A DNA stretch of 64,000 bases, from assembly GCF_000317065.1 (NCBI RefSeq), contig NC_019701.1, positions 3,358,001 to 3,422,000 of the forward strand. The letters run 5' to 3'. The stretch comes from Pseudanabaena sp. PCC 7367. GTDB taxonomy: Bacteria > Cyanobacteriota > Cyanobacteriia > Pseudanabaenales > Pseudanabaenaceae. The notes below the pieces were generated by a model. The model was not told the DNA's origin. It saw only the letters and a list, made by a program, of their open reading frames with translations, and made no database searches. Shown piece by piece: positions 28,329-42,300 of this stretch (its first letter is position 1; every line of letters starts with the position of its first letter). The translations under genes were made by a program, and so were the position numbers.

Positions 28329-29093
28329 ATGGTAGATAAGGAAAAATAGATAAAATCGCTACTTTCTGATCAGTGTTTCAGATTTTATGTCCAGGGAATA
28401 GATCCACATTGGTTAATTTACTTGATTTTTACTGAATGCGACCACCTCGTGCTATTTCAAGCAAGATGTTAGGTAAGTAAAGACCTGAATGCTTTGATTT
28501 GATCTATCTATAGGTATTCATGTAAAAGAAGTGCTTTGAAGATGCACTAGCAAACTTGATTTGGTTGTATGCCAGCATACTTTTACTCTCTAAAAAATAG
28601 CGATCGGCTAATGCAATCATTGAAATCACGATCGGAGCTAACAATCAAATCCAAGCGATCGCCCATTGGCAAAACCTCACAAGTTCGATGGTTGTGTGCT
28701 TTTTGATGATGGTTATTTAACCAAGCTGGATCTGAGCAGATTACTAGCGCCCCAGCTAAGTTATGGATAATGGATATTTGCCAAAAACTTAAGCATAAGC
28801 AAAATGGCTGATACCGTTTTAGTTTTTAGATGAAACATATTTTTAATCGGCGATCCATCTGAGCAAGGCTTATGACTCGGCATTTGGATCACCTAATTTC
28901 CTAATTTGGTATGAGTCATAAACATGGCGATCGCGGCAATATTTGTTGCAATCGCGGCATTGCATGCTAAGTTATTGGCGTTTAAGGTCTGGCATTTATT
29001 TGTAGCGATAATTTGTGCCTAGTTGCCGCTAAAAATTGCATTTATCGCGTTTTTAGTGTATCTCCTACCTAATTGCATTTATAGCGAAGCGCC
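28329..29093. other. Long intergenic region upstream of smc
   Basis: It contains a 9-bp perfect inverted repeat, TTATGACTC (28870-28878) and GAGTCATAA (28913-28921). The 34-nt loop includes CCTAATTT twice in tandem. ATCGCGGCA is repeated near 28929-28965. No gene was seen. Confidence 0.4.
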
Positions 29094-32000
29094 GTGTATA
29101 TCAAACTGATTGAGCTTTCCCGATTTAAGTCCTTTGGTGGCACCACTCCCATTCCCATGTTGCCTGGGTTTACGGTGGTTTCGGGGCCGAATGGTTCCGG
29201 CAAATCAAATATTCTGGATGCGCTGTTGTTTGCGCTGGGATTGTCTACCTCTAAGGGAATGCGAGCCGATCGCCTCCCCGACCTGGTTAACCAGAACCAC
29301 ACCAGGAAAGGACGCACGGTGGAAGCCAGTGTCACGGTGATTTTTGGCCTGGACGATGATGAGCTGCGACTGTTGGGGCAAGAGCCAGATCCAGCCGCCC
29401 AGGCGATCGCAGAGCGATCTGAGCAGAGCAATGGCCAAGACATGAGCGTAGCGATCGAGTCCCAAGCAAATTCGTCAGATATTGAATCAAATATTGAATC
29501 AAATATCGAAAATGCTACAGACGGCTTGGCGGTGGTTGGCGCAAATGCTAGCAGTAATGGTAATGGTCATGTTGATCATACTCAAGCAGCGGAGCAAAAC
29601 GGCAATGGCTCAGTGGCAGCTAGCCCAGAAATCCTGGTGGGCACGATCCAAAATGCCGAGCTAATCGAAAAGTCGATCCATGAATGGAAGATCACCCGCA
29701 AGCTCCGAGTCACCAGTCAAGGCACCTATACATCGACCTATTACATCAATGATTCGCCCTGCACCCTGGGCGAGCTGCACCAGCAACTATCGCGGTTGCG
29801 GATTTATCCAGAAGGGTACAACGTCGTGTTGCAAGGGGACGTAACCAGTATTATTTCGATGAATTCCCGCGATCGGCGTGAGATTATTGATGAACTGGCC
29901 GGAGTAGGTGAATTCGATCGTAAAATTTCCCAGGCCAAGGTTAAATTAGACGAAGTTAAGGCCCAAGAAGATCGCTTCCGGATCGTAGAGCAAGAATTGA
30001 TCGCCGCCCAGGAAAAACTAAAGGGCGATCGGGCTAAGGCCGAGAAATACCAGGCATTGCGGATCGATCTCGAAAAATTGCAATCCTCGGAAGTGGTGTT
30101 ACATCAACGCCATTTAAAATATCAGCAAGCACTGCGTAATACAGAATTAGCCAATGGCAAAAGCAAGGATCATGAGCTGAAAACCCAACTAACAGACTTG
30201 TGTGAAGAAATCGCCAGCGGCACAGTCCAGCTCAATGAACTAAACGATCGCGTCCATACCCTGGGTGAGGAAGAATATTTAGCGGTTTCGACTGAAAATG
30301 CAGCCAAGCGGGCTGAACTGAGGGCAGCGGAACGCAAACAGCAGGATTTAACAACTTCCTATCAAAATAATCAAGCAACGATCGGCCAGTTGCAAACGGA
30401 AATCAGCGAGCAGGTCGGCCTCCTTGAACAAACGGAAACCCAACGCGAAGCCCATCAACTGGAAATCGCGTCGCTAGATCAATCCCGTGAACAACAGGCT
30501 ACGATCGTGGCACAGTGCCGCCGTGAACTCCAGGCGATCGCCGCTTCCGCCGATGATTGGCTCAGCAATCAGGGGCAATTACGCCAAACCGTAGATGAAT
30601 TGCAAGCAAACTTGAGTCCGCAACGACAAGAGCAGGCCAGGTTAAAAGAATCAATCCGGCAATGGACTTTGCAACTAACTGCCCTGGAAGCGGAGCAGAC
30701 CACCCTATCAGAATCAGAGGGGCGATCCAGTGAAGATGAATTAGCGCTCTATCAAGGTGAGGTGAGTGGCGCACAAAAGTTAATTCAAAATGTGGGTTTG
30801 GCTCTATCTCAGGCTCAGGTGGAGCTACAAACCACCAACGAAACGATCGATCGGCTCAGCCAGGAGCAACGGCTCAAAAATCGCCAACTCGATCGCCTCG
30901 AAGCCCAAACCAGCGCCATGCAGGAAGCCCAGGGCACTAAGGCATCGCAATTAATCATTGAAGCCGATCTAGCTGGTGTCTGTGGATTGGTGGCACAGCT
31001 TGGCATGGTGGAATCGCGCTATCAGACTGCGCTGGAGATCGCCGCCGGGGCAAGGCTGGGTTATCTGGTGGTCGAGAATGATGAAGTTGCCTCAGAAGCA
31101 ATCAATTTGCTGAAGCGAGAACGGGCAGGGCGAGCCACTTTCTTGCCATTGAATAAAATGCGATCGGCCAGATCTTTGCGGCCAGAGGATGCCCATTCCA
31201 TCGGTGGGGTTGATTTTGCGATTAACCTAATCGATTGCGAAAGCCGTTATGCGGAAATTTTTGCCTATGTGTTTGGCAACACGATCGTGTTTGAGCACCT
31301 GGAGCAGGCGCGATTGCATGTGGGTAAATACCGGATGGTGACAATGGACGGGGAGTTATTGGAAACCTCCGGCGCGATCACTGGCGGTAGTGTGAACAGA
31401 CGGATGGGTCTGCATTTTGGCACTGGTTCACCGAAGGAATCCGTTGAGGCTGCCCATTTGCGCGATCGGCTGATGGAAATCGATCGGATGCTCAATCGCC
31501 TCCATCAAAAATCCCGCACGCTGCAAACCAGCATCACCAAATATGAAGAGCAAATGCAGAATGCTCGCAATGCTTACCGCGAAGCCCAGATGAAGGCCGA
31601 TCGAATCGTGGAAAGTTCAGTTCGCTATGAGCGCGACATGAAGCGGATCGAGGAACAAATCCAGCAATATCATGAAGCTACCGAGCAGAGCCAAAAACAA
31701 CTGGTTAGCCTGGAGCTAGACATTTCCACCGCCGAGACCAGCATGCAAGCAACCCGATTGCAATTGGCGGAAATCGAAAAATCTAGCACCCATAGCCAAT
31801 GGCAAAAGGTACAGGCGGAGTTGCAAACCCAGGAACAAAAGCTAAATGGCGAGGAATTGCATCTGGCTACGGCACGGCAAAAACTCACCGACAAGGAAAA
31901 TCAAATCAGCCTGCTGCGCGAGAAAATCAACCAGCGCCAGCAACGCTTGCAGGAAATTCGATCGACCCAGACGGAGCTATTAAACGCCAGCTCCCAGGTG

Positions 32001-32921
32001 CAAACCCAATGCCGAGAGCTATCCATCAGAATTGAGCAGTTGCAAGATCGCCTCGATTCGCTTGAAGAAGTGGTGGGGGCAGCCAAACAGGAGCGGGATG
32101 CCTGCGAGCGCAACCTCCAGGCCCTGAGTGAGCGCCGCCGTGAATTGGAATGGCAGTTACAGAAAAATGCTGAACGCGTTAATGGGCTAAATAAGGAACT
32201 GGCCAAGATTGAATATGACTTAGAAAATCTGGAGTTGCCGGAGCCATTGCCGGAAGTACCAGAAACCATGACCCTGGAGCAATGCCAATTAGAGCAACGC
32301 CGTTTGCAAAAGCGCTTGCAAGCCCTGGAGCCAGTGAACATGATGGCGATCGCTGAGTATGAAAGCGTGACCGAACGGCTTACTGACCTGAGCAATCGCC
32401 TGGAAACCCTCAATCAAGAACGTACTGAGTTGTTGCTGCGGATCGAGAATTTCACCACCCTGCGTCAACGGGCATTCATGCAGGCGTTTAATGCGGTGAA
32501 TGAAAACTTTAAGACTATTTTTGCGGAGCTATCCGATGGGGATGGCCATTTGCAACTGGAAAATTCCGCCGATCCCCTTGTTGGTGGCCTGCATCTGGTC
32601 GCTCATCCCAAGGGTAAACAGGTGCAACATCTGGCCTCGATGTCTGGGGGTGAAAAGTCCCTGACCGCGCTCAGCTTTATCTTTGCGCTCCAGCGCTATC
32701 GCCCTTCGCCGTTCTATGCCTTTGATGAGGTGGATATGTTCCTGGATGGGGCCAATGTGGAGCGCCTATCAAGAATGGTACGCAAGCAGGCTGGTTTGGC
32801 GCAGTTCATTGTGGTGAGTCTGCGTAGACCGATGATTGAGGCATCGGAACGTACGATCGGTGTGACCCAGGCGCGGGGGGCGCATACGCAGGTGTTGGGT
32901 TTGGAACTTAGATCCGGCTAA
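29094..32921 (+). CDS. smc: Chromosome segregation protein SMC
   Basis: The start is GTG at 29094 (MYIKLIELSRFKSFGG). The 1,275-residue condensin subunit has Walker A GPNGSGKS (31-38), two coiled-coil arms around a hinge (about 620-780, with SVNRRMGLHFG following), the ABC signature SGGEKSLTA and Walker B FYAFDEVDMFLDGAN near the C-terminus. It compacts and segregates chromosomes. Residues about 97-190 are an Asn/Ser/Gln-rich insert within the N-terminal head, absent from the Bacillus-type protein. The stop overlaps the convergent moaB stop by 4 bp. Confidence 0.95.
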   Translation: MYIKLIELSRFKSFGGTTPIPMLPGFTVVSGPNGSGKSNILDALLFALGLSTSKGMRADRLPDLVNQNHTRKGRTVEASVTVIFGLDDDELRLLGQEPDPAAQAIAERSEQSNGQDMSVAIESQANSSDIESNIESNIENATDGLAVVGANASSNGNGHVDHTQAAEQNGNGSVAASPEILVGTIQNAELIEKSIHEWKITRKLRVTSQGTYTSTYYINDSPCTLGELHQQLSRLRIYPEGYNVVLQGDVTSIISMNSRDRREIIDELAGVGEFDRKISQAKVKLDEVKAQEDRFRIVEQELIAAQEKLKGDRAKAEKYQALRIDLEKLQSSEVVLHQRHLKYQQALRNTELANGKSKDHELKTQLTDLCEEIASGTVQLNELNDRVHTLGEEEYLAVSTENAAKRAELRAAERKQQDLTTSYQNNQATIGQLQTEISEQVGLLEQTETQREAHQLEIASLDQSREQQATIVAQCRRELQAIAASADDWLSNQGQLRQTVDELQANLSPQRQEQARLKESIRQWTLQLTALEAEQTTLSESEGRSSEDELALYQGEVSGAQKLIQNVGLALSQAQVELQTTNETIDRLSQEQRLKNRQLDRLEAQTSAMQEAQGTKASQLIIEADLAGVCGLVAQLGMVESRYQTALEIAAGARLGYLVVENDEVASEAINLLKRERAGRATFLPLNKMRSARSLRPEDAHSIGGVDFAINLIDCESRYAEIFAYVFGNTIVFEHLEQARLHVGKYRMVTMDGELLETSGAITGGSVNRRMGLHFGTGSPKESVEAAHLRDRLMEIDRMLNRLHQKSRTLQTSITKYEEQMQNARNAYREAQMKADRIVESSVRYERDMKRIEEQIQQYHEATEQSQKQLVSLELDISTAETSMQATRLQLAEIEKSSTHSQWQKVQAELQTQEQKLNGEELHLATARQKLTDKENQISLLREKINQRQQRLQEIRSTQTELLNASSQVQTQCRELSIRIEQLQDRLDSLEEVVGAAKQERDACERNLQALSERRRELEWQLQKNAERVNGLNKELAKIEYDLENLELPEPLPEVPETMTLEQCQLEQRRLQKRLQALEPVNMMAIAEYESVTERLTDLSNRLETLNQERTELLLRIENFTTLRQRAFMQAFNAVNENFKTIFAELSDGDGHLQLENSADPLVGGLHLVAHPKGKQVQHLASMSGGEKSLTALSFIFALQRYRPSPFYAFDEVDMFLDGANVERLSRMVRKQAGLAQFIVVSLRRPMIEASERTIGVTQARGAHTQVLGLELRSG

Positions 32922-33430
32922 TGTAATCCCTTTAACTGCCGCACCAGGTGAATAATCTCCGGTTGGATTAACTGCTCCACTGCCAGCTTCACCGCTCCAC
33001 TCGAACCGGGCAACGAAAACACCAGCTTACCCTGATAAACACCAGCCACAGCGCGGGAAGCGATCGCCCGTGAGCCAATTTCCTGCCAGCTCAGATAACG
33101 AAATATTTCTCCGAAACCAGGCAACGTTTTTTCCAACAGCGTAGCGATCGCATCATAGGTATTATCCCTGGGTGCGATCCCAGTGCCACCATTGAGAATA
33201 ATGGCTTCTAGGTCTGGCATCTTGGCCAACTCCGCCATTTTAGTCTTGATCTGCTCTGGCTCATCCTTGGCGATCGCGTAAGCACCTAAAGTATGGCCAG
33301 CATTCACCAGCGATTGTTTAATAAACTTACCGCTCTTGTCGGTTTCCTCGGTGCGCGTATCGCTGACCGTAATCACGGCAAAATTAACTACATATGACGG
33401 CGGATCGGGGCAGGGATTAGCATTGCTCAT
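32918..33430 (-). CDS. moaB: Molybdenum cofactor biosynthesis protein MoaB/MogA family
   Basis: This 170-residue protein shows the MoCF-binding fold: FAVITVSDTR at the N-terminus, LEAIILNGGTGIAPRDNTYDAI with the GGTG motif, and YQGKLVFSLPGSSGAVKLAVEQLI. It adenylylates molybdopterin, or helps in that step, before molybdate insertion. No other moa genes are near. It is convergent with smc. Confidence 0.92.
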   Translation of the reverse strand: MSNANPCPDPPSYVVNFAVITVSDTRTEETDKSGKFIKQSLVNAGHTLGAYAIAKDEPEQIKTKMAELAKMPDLEAIILNGGTGIAPRDNTYDAIATLLEKTLPGFGEIFRYLSWQEIGSRAIASRAVAGVYQGKLVFSLPGSSGAVKLAVEQLIQPEIIHLVRQLKGLH

Positions 33431-33656
33431 AATTACTTTTCAAAAGCCAGAATTGCAAAGTTTAGCTACTGTTTACTTTAAGCGATCGCCCCCAGTAAAG
33501 AATTAACCGCAGGTAAGAAAAGACCACAAAAAAGAGCCGTTAATCATACAGCCCCCTCTCAAAGCAATCAAAATTGTAACTTTGCGATCGCTATATCTTG
33601 TTTCCCATCGACATGGTAATAAAGTTAAGCGCAAGCGATCGAGCTAAAGCAGCCAG

Positions 33657-33995
33657 CTAAGATTTATTGAAATCCATACCATTTGCCTCAGCATAGCGAT
33701 TCATAAACCGCAGAAAGCGTTCCCACTCTGCTTCACCATCCATTCTATAGATTGCTTCAATTCCCGCCGGCTGACCATTAATAAACTTGGCATTGACCGA
33801 TCGGGTAACCATCTCACCCTCTTCGTCGGACATATACATACCAGTAATCTCATTATTTACCTGTCCCTCTGTCATACAGAGTGGGTTTTCAAAAATGAAG
33901 GTTGCCGTGCTGGTGCTGCCATCTTTCGATCGGGTCAATCGCACATCAGAAGCCTCTTCATTAACCCCAAGTGCAAGCTGAATTGTTGCTGTCAT
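33657..33995 (-). CDS. psb28: Photosystem II assembly protein Psb28
   Basis: This 112-residue soluble protein matches Psb28 over its whole length: [34 protein letters not shown], then [20 protein letters not shown], and the end [17 protein letters not shown]. It binds the cytoplasmic face of the CP47-containing photosystem II intermediate during assembly and repair. It is monocistronic, with no other psb gene nearby. Confidence 0.96.
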   Translation of the reverse strand: MTATIQLALGVNEEASDVRLTRSKDGSTSTATFIFENPLCMTEGQVNNEITGMYMSDEEGEMVTRSVNAKFINGQPAGIEAIYRMDGEAEWERFLRFMNRYAEANGMDFNKS

Positions 33996-34303
33996 TATTT
34001 TTTATTACCTTAATATTATGCTAAAAAAATTTTATCTTTATATTTTGGTTAAACCTAGTTTATGTGCCAAGCTTCCCTTATACAACCCTTAGCCCGCTGA
34101 CACATGGATAAACCTGCCCACCGATATATATTTATCTGTGAGGCTTTAATCGTTTGGCTTGGCAGCAAGGTTAATGCTTTTGAGCAAATTGAGAAAAGCA
34201 AATATTATGCAAACAGCAACCCGACCAGTCGATCGAATTGGCTGATGAATGTGCAGGGTATTTTAAAAGTTAAGTAACTAAATTAATTTAGCTAAGTTAG
34301 CAA
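33996..34303. other. Psb28 upstream region
   Basis: This AT-rich promoter region precedes psb28 on the minus strand and follows the tRNA-Ser. No extra gene was seen. Confidence 0.35.
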
Positions 34304-34390
34304 CGGAGAGGGAGGGATTCGAACCCTCGTTAAAGTTTCCCCTAAACAGCATTTCCAGTGCTGCGCCTTCAACCACTCGGCCACCTCTCC
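34304..34390 (-). tRNA. tRNA-Ser(GGA)
   Basis: The 87-nt cloverleaf starts GGAGAGGTGGCCGAG at 34390. The acceptor stem GGAGAGG pairs with CCTCTCC, the anticodon loop CTGGAAA is closed by CAGCA/TGCTG, and there is a long class II variable arm. The T-arm GAGGGTTCGAATCCCTC is perfect. G is the discriminator base and CCA is not encoded. Anticodon GGA reads UCC and UCU. Confidence 0.95.
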
Positions 34391-34617
34391 AAAGGATATG
34401 TAATTTTAAGCACTGAGCATTACCCAGGCATTACATGTTATCAAAGCTTGGAACACTTGTCCAAGTAATTTTCAGCCAGCGAGCCAGTGGTGAGTATATT
34501 GACTTTTTATTGATTTTAACTGGCACAAACCAACTATTTAAAGTTATTGCTCCGCTTGACGAGTCCGATTGACCAGACAGAACTGGTTGCGATCGATTGC
34601 GAGGATGACCACTTAAT

Positions 34618-35430
34618 CTAAAATAAATCTGCGGTAATCTGCACATTGGGATCATAGTCGATCGCACCAATTCCCAAACCATCTTGATTATAATCAGCCA
34701 CAAATTCATGGTGGGGATAGAGCTCTTTGACCCGTTGCCAGAAAACTGGTACATCTCCCGCCCAACGTCCGGTATTTTGGCCATACCTGGTCATATAGTC
34801 GGGCATGATGTCATGGAAAGCGATGATGCCACCAGGTTTCACAAACTGGTGATAACACAAAAAGTCTTGCTTAACGCCATCATAGGTATGATCGCCATCA
34901 ATAAATAACAGATCGAGTTGCTTGCCAGCCAGAATATCTTTGACCTTGTCAACCGTAGGGGCAGCATAGGAAGAACCATCAATCATGGTGATTTGTCGGG
35001 ATGGTTTGACAAAATAACGCAGCTTGCCTTTATTTTTGACTAGCAGGTCAATGCTAAGCATGAACTTGACCGATGGTAGCGATTGGCTCAGCAAGAAGCT
35101 AGTGCCACCATTCGCCGTACCAATTTCACATACATATTCAGGTGAGCTTTGGCTGGCAAACTCCAGGAAACCGGTGATCTCTTGCTTGATTTGATGGGGG
35201 CCAAAATTCTGAACCGAAAACTTAAAAAAGTCGTCCCAATTCTGGCACTGGCTGAAATCCTGGTATTGGCTAGTGGCATTAGCTTTATCCAGTTGGAATC
35301 GCAGATCTTTAAGCCGTTCTTCATTGCTGAGATAGGTATGGCTCAGGGCAGGGATTCTGACAATCCGCGATCGCACTTTTTGCCAAAGGCTGCGATTGTC
35401 TACCACTGGTGTAGATTTAGTTTCGGTCAT
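34618..35430 (-). CDS. Class I SAM-dependent methyltransferase (CmcI/Methyltransf_24-like)
   Basis: This 270-residue protein has the SAM-binding loop YVCEIGTANGGTSFLL (about 98-113) and an acidic end to strand two (LSIDLL). LLFIDGDHTYDGVKQDF follows, and GGIIAFHDIMPD supplies a possible metal-binding His/Asp pair. This matches cephalosporin-hydroxylase-like O-methyltransferases often found in polysaccharide or natural-product loci. The substrate cannot be told. The N-terminal 80 residues are helical and basic. It stands alone between the tRNA-Ser and crtB. Confidence 0.78.
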   Translation of the reverse strand: MTETKSTPVVDNRSLWQKVRSRIVRIPALSHTYLSNEERLKDLRFQLDKANATSQYQDFSQCQNWDDFFKFSVQNFGPHQIKQEITGFLEFASQSSPEYVCEIGTANGGTSFLLSQSLPSVKFMLSIDLLVKNKGKLRYFVKPSRQITMIDGSSYAAPTVDKVKDILAGKQLDLLFIDGDHTYDGVKQDFLCYHQFVKPGGIIAFHDIMPDYMTRYGQNTGRWAGDVPVFWQRVKELYPHHEFVADYNQDGLGIGAIDYDPNVQITADLF

Positions 35431-35731
35431 GGCTCACCAACTCATCCTCAGCTAAGTTAATCAAGTTAATCAGTTAACCAGTTATTGAAATTAATTTATA
35501 TAGTTTAAGTTATACCGCAATTAATAGAGTAGGTAATAGTTAAACATTGCGCCCTACCCGATTACAGATAATTACAGATAATTACAGATATGTGGCTTGG
35601 CTTTTTGTGATTCATAAATAATTGCGCTTGTTAATCAGCTCAAAATTATTTCACTATCACTTAGCAATCAAACTGCAATCAAATTGCAATCATTGGGCGA
35701 TCGTGCCGTAGCTAATTAAACTATAGCCCTT
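35431..35731. other. Intergenic region with a 10-bp triple tandem
   Basis: ATTACAGATA occurs three times head-to-tail at 35561-35590. TTAATCAAGTTAATCAGTTAACCAGTTA lies near 35457-35484. No gene was found. Confidence 0.6.
35561..35590. repeat. Perfect 10-bp triple tandem repeat
   Basis: Three exact copies of ATTACAGATA are contiguous, upstream of the methyltransferase gene. Confidence 0.92.
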
Positions 35732-38440
<2,709 letters not shown>

Positions 38441-38866
38441 TTAAATATTAGTCAGCGTGGGGCGTTCATTGGGGTTCTGGTTTGCTTGCTCTTCTTCACT
38501 CAGCTCCATTTCATCCAGAGCATCGATCATCTCAGATTCTAGCTCCACCTTCGGGCTGCTTTCGTCCGCATCGAGGCGCACCTGAATTCTAGGGCCAGAG
38601 TTGGCCAGTCTAATTACTGTGCCATCCACGATCTTAGCCTGGGTTACCTGCTTACCCTCAACATAAGTCCCATTTGCGCCGAAACTATGTACTTCCCAGC
38701 CAATTTTTTGCCTGCGTAACTCGGCATGATGCCTAGATACAACCGAGCTGAGCACAACCACACTATTGTCTTTGGAACGCCCAATCCGAATCACGTCCTT
38801 GGAAGAAAAGCGCCAAGTTTGAACGGGATTTGAGTTTACTGGATGTAGCAGGTTGATAGTGATCAC
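38441..38866 (-). CDS. FHA-domain protein, 141 aa
   Basis: Residues about 16-105 form a forkhead-associated phosphothreonine-binding domain. The core signature is IRIGRSKDNSVVVLSSVVSRHHAEL (26-50), with the conserved GR, S and RxH residues. It is followed by WEVHSFGANGTYVEGK, the Asn-Gly-Thr motif. The tail is acidic (DALDEMELSEEE). It would dock on Ser/Thr-phosphorylated partners; no kinase is adjacent. Confidence 0.9.
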   Translation of the reverse strand: MITINLLHPVNSNPVQTWRFSSKDVIRIGRSKDNSVVVLSSVVSRHHAELRRQKIGWEVHSFGANGTYVEGKQVTQAKIVDGTVIRLANSGPRIQVRLDADESSPKVELESEMIDALDEMELSEEEQANQNPNERPTLTNI

Positions 38867-39313
38867 AAATTCTTACACCAGAGGACAGCAAAAAATATAC
38901 GAAAGATATTAGTCAGGAAGCAGCTAATCAAAATTGTATCATCGGCAAATTCAGCTTATTTCAGCACTTTACTTAACATTTATTTGCGATCTTAGCCCGT
39001 CGCCGATCGCCACCTTGGGAATGAAAATACAATGCATTTAAATTGCATATTATGACCTAATCAAGCAACCTGCAAATGGGATCTACACAATTAATAATAG
39101 AAATAAATGTGCGGATATTATATGCAAATTTTTTGCGAGATTAGACTGCTTTAATTAGATTTGGCATTGAGATAGAGCAATAGTCCCAGTACCTTAGCAT
39201 GTTCACAGCAAAGTAGAGAGCGAGATTGCATAAAAATAGTTGTGGGTATTTAGCCTGGATTATTGATTGATTCACTATGCTGTGTAGCGATCGATTTTTT
39301 TGGCGATCCTTCT
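38867..39313. other. Intergenic region, no gene seen
   Basis: This AT-rich region lies between cobN and the FHA gene. No RNA fold or open frame was recognised. Confidence 0.35.
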
Positions 39314-42300
39314 TTAATTAGGATTAGTGCGCATCTCGATTTGCGCCTCACTGGAAAGCACCAACGATCGCAACTCCTGCAAAGTTGTTGGATCAGGCTC
39401 CTGCCAAAGCTGGCGCTGGTGAGCTTCCAACAATCTTTCTGCCATGTCGCGCAAGGCCCAGGGATTTTTATCATTCACAAATTGCTGTACCTGCCGATCG
39501 AGCAAATAGGTTTGGGCAATCCCTGCATACATAAAGTCGCTAACACAGTTGGCAGTAGCATCATAGGCAAATAAATAATCAACCGTGGCGGCCAGTTCAA
39601 ACGCACCCTTATAGCCATGTCGCATTACCCCTTTGAGCCATTTGGGATTGACTACCCGCGATCGATAGACCCTGGCGATCTCGGCGCTGAGTTTTCTAAC
39701 CTGGGGATGCTCTGGTTGGGCATGGTCACCAAAATAAGCCTGGGGGTTTTTGCCCCGCAGCGATCGCACTGCCGCAATCATGCCACCTTGAAATTGATAG
39801 TAATCATCGGAGTCCAATAAATCATGCTCGCGGTTGTCCTGGTTGTGCAAAACTATTTGCATTTGGCCGAGGCGCTGTTTAAAGGCGCTTGCCGCCGCAT
39901 GGGCTTCACCATAACCACTATAGGCATAGCTACTCCAATTAATGTAAGCACGCGCAAGATCGGCATCATTTTGCCAGTTCTGGCTTTCGATCAAGCCCTG
40001 CAAGCCTGCACCATAGGCTCCTGGTTTGGAACCAAACACCCGATAGGTGGCCATTGCTGCTGCTTCTACCGTCGATATACCTTGCTGTTCAAAGTTTTGG
40101 CGATCGCTGGTGATTCTGGCTTTAATCGGATTCAGCTCGGCGGGTTCATCTAGTTGGGCAACGGTTTCGACTGCCCGTTGGAACAGATCAATTAAATTAG
40201 CAAAACCATCTCGGAAAAAGCCAGAGATCCGCAAGGTGACATCAATCCTGGGGCGATCGAGCAAACTAAGCGGGATTACCTGAAAATCTACTACCCGCCG
40301 CGAAATGCCATCCCAAACTGGTTGCACGCCAATCAGAGCCAGGGCTTCAGCAATATCATCACCACCAGTGCGCATTGTTGCTGTTCCCCACACCGACAAG
40401 CCCAAACTTTGCGGATACTCGCCATGCTCCTGGCAATAGGTTTCTAATAAAATTTCGGCGCTGCGTCTGCCAATGTCCCAGGCACTTTCGGTTGGCAGCG
40501 ATCGAATATCCACAGAATAAAAGTTCTTTCCGGTTGGCAAGGCATCCAGTCTGCCCCTGGTGGGTGCGCCGCTGGCTCCACTGGCTACATATTCACCATT
40601 TAAGCCCCGCAGCAGGTTGGTGATCTCCCGATCGCTTTGTTGCAGTAACTCATAAATCCTGGCGATTAAATCATAAGCATAGTGATGGTCTACCAATTCT
40701 TGATTTAAGAACTGAGTGACCAAATCAGCGGCATAGTTTTCGATCGCGGCGATCGCTTGACCAATGGTGCGGCATTGTTTGGAGGGCTTAAATAAGTGAT
40801 CTGGAGTAGAAGCTGATGAATTATCAGGCTCGAGATGACTATTGTGACTATTACTAATCTCGGCAATGCGATCGTAGCTAACTTTACGATCTGAGGAAGC
40901 TGGATCATGATTGACATAGTACGAATCAGGATCAATTGAATTATTAATATCGATTGGATCAAAGTTCAAAGCAACATTTTGATCGATCGGCTCTAGATAT
41001 GCTTGCAACTGCCTGGGTAAGTCAGAATATGGTTGAGCTAGATCAGCGCCCAGCGGATCGAAGTCGAGGTTAAACTTTTGGGCGATCGCTCTGGTTAGTC
41101 CGGCTGGTATTTTTTCACCAGAGCCATTGCCAATATCTGGCTTTTTAATATCTTGATTATCTTGAGCCAAACTACTATTTGCGATCGTGCCGCCAAGATT
41201 CCTGGCGATCGCCACAATCAAATCCCGTAGTTGATTGCCCTGGGGACATTGACCAAAAATATGCAGACCATCGCGGATCTGGGCTTCTTTTAGTTCGCAG
41301 ATGTAACCATCAACCTGATTAATGATCTCCAACCATGCTGCTTTGCTAGCCTGGTCAACAGGATTAGTTTTGATCGCAGCAGGGGAGATTGTTTGGGTTA
41401 GTTGGGAAAATTGGCGATCGCTATGCCTGGATTGATCGCTAGCGGTTGCATTTTTATTTTTGCTATTTAAGTTATTGATGCCATTAACGGGACTTGCTAC
41501 CTCAGCATTATTAGTATCACCAGCATTAACCATAAGATCGAGATCATAATTAAGATTTTCCTGCTCGATCAGCTTGGCGATCTGCGCTTGGATCGTGGGC
41601 AATCTTGGTGGATCAAGGGTTTGCGCCTGGTAATATTCATCGATTAAATGTTCCAACTTGAGCAAACCGCCATAGGTTTCGGCGCGGGTCATTGGTGGCG
41701 TAAGGTGATCGATAATTACCGCCTGGGCGCGGCGCTTGGCCTGGGTTCCCTCGCCGGGATCATTGACAATAAAAGGATATAAATGTGGCATTGGTCCCAA
41801 GATCGCCTCCGGGAAGCAATGTTTGCTCAGGGCGATCGCCTTACCCGGCAGCCATTCCAGATTGCCATGCTTACCCACATGCACGATCGCATTGATCCCA
41901 AAAACATGCCGCAGCCAGAAGTAAAAGGCAAAATATTCATGGGGTGGCTCTAGATCGGGCGAGTGATAATTCAGGCTGGGGTCTTGGTCATAGCCACGGG
42001 CGGGTTGAATGCCTATAAAAATATGACCGAGTTGAATGCCAGAAACTTTAATCGATCGATCTTCTGGCGGTTCGCCCCAACGCTTGATTACTTTTTCCCG
42101 CAGCGATCGCGGTAATTGCTCAAAATACTTGCAATAGTCACTAGCAGCTAGCGATTGATAGACTGGATTTGCTTCACTCTCTGGATCATTAGTTGCACCA
42201 TTGGTGAGCAGTTCAATCAGGCGATCGCCATCGGCGGGAATATCTCCCACGCCATAACCATTGATTTGCAAGGCATGGAGGATATTAATACAACTGGCGG

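Noticed and set aside
34304-34390. tRNA-Ser as an integration site of a mobile island
   Set aside because: No integrase, no duplicated tRNA 3' end and no island-like gene content next to it.
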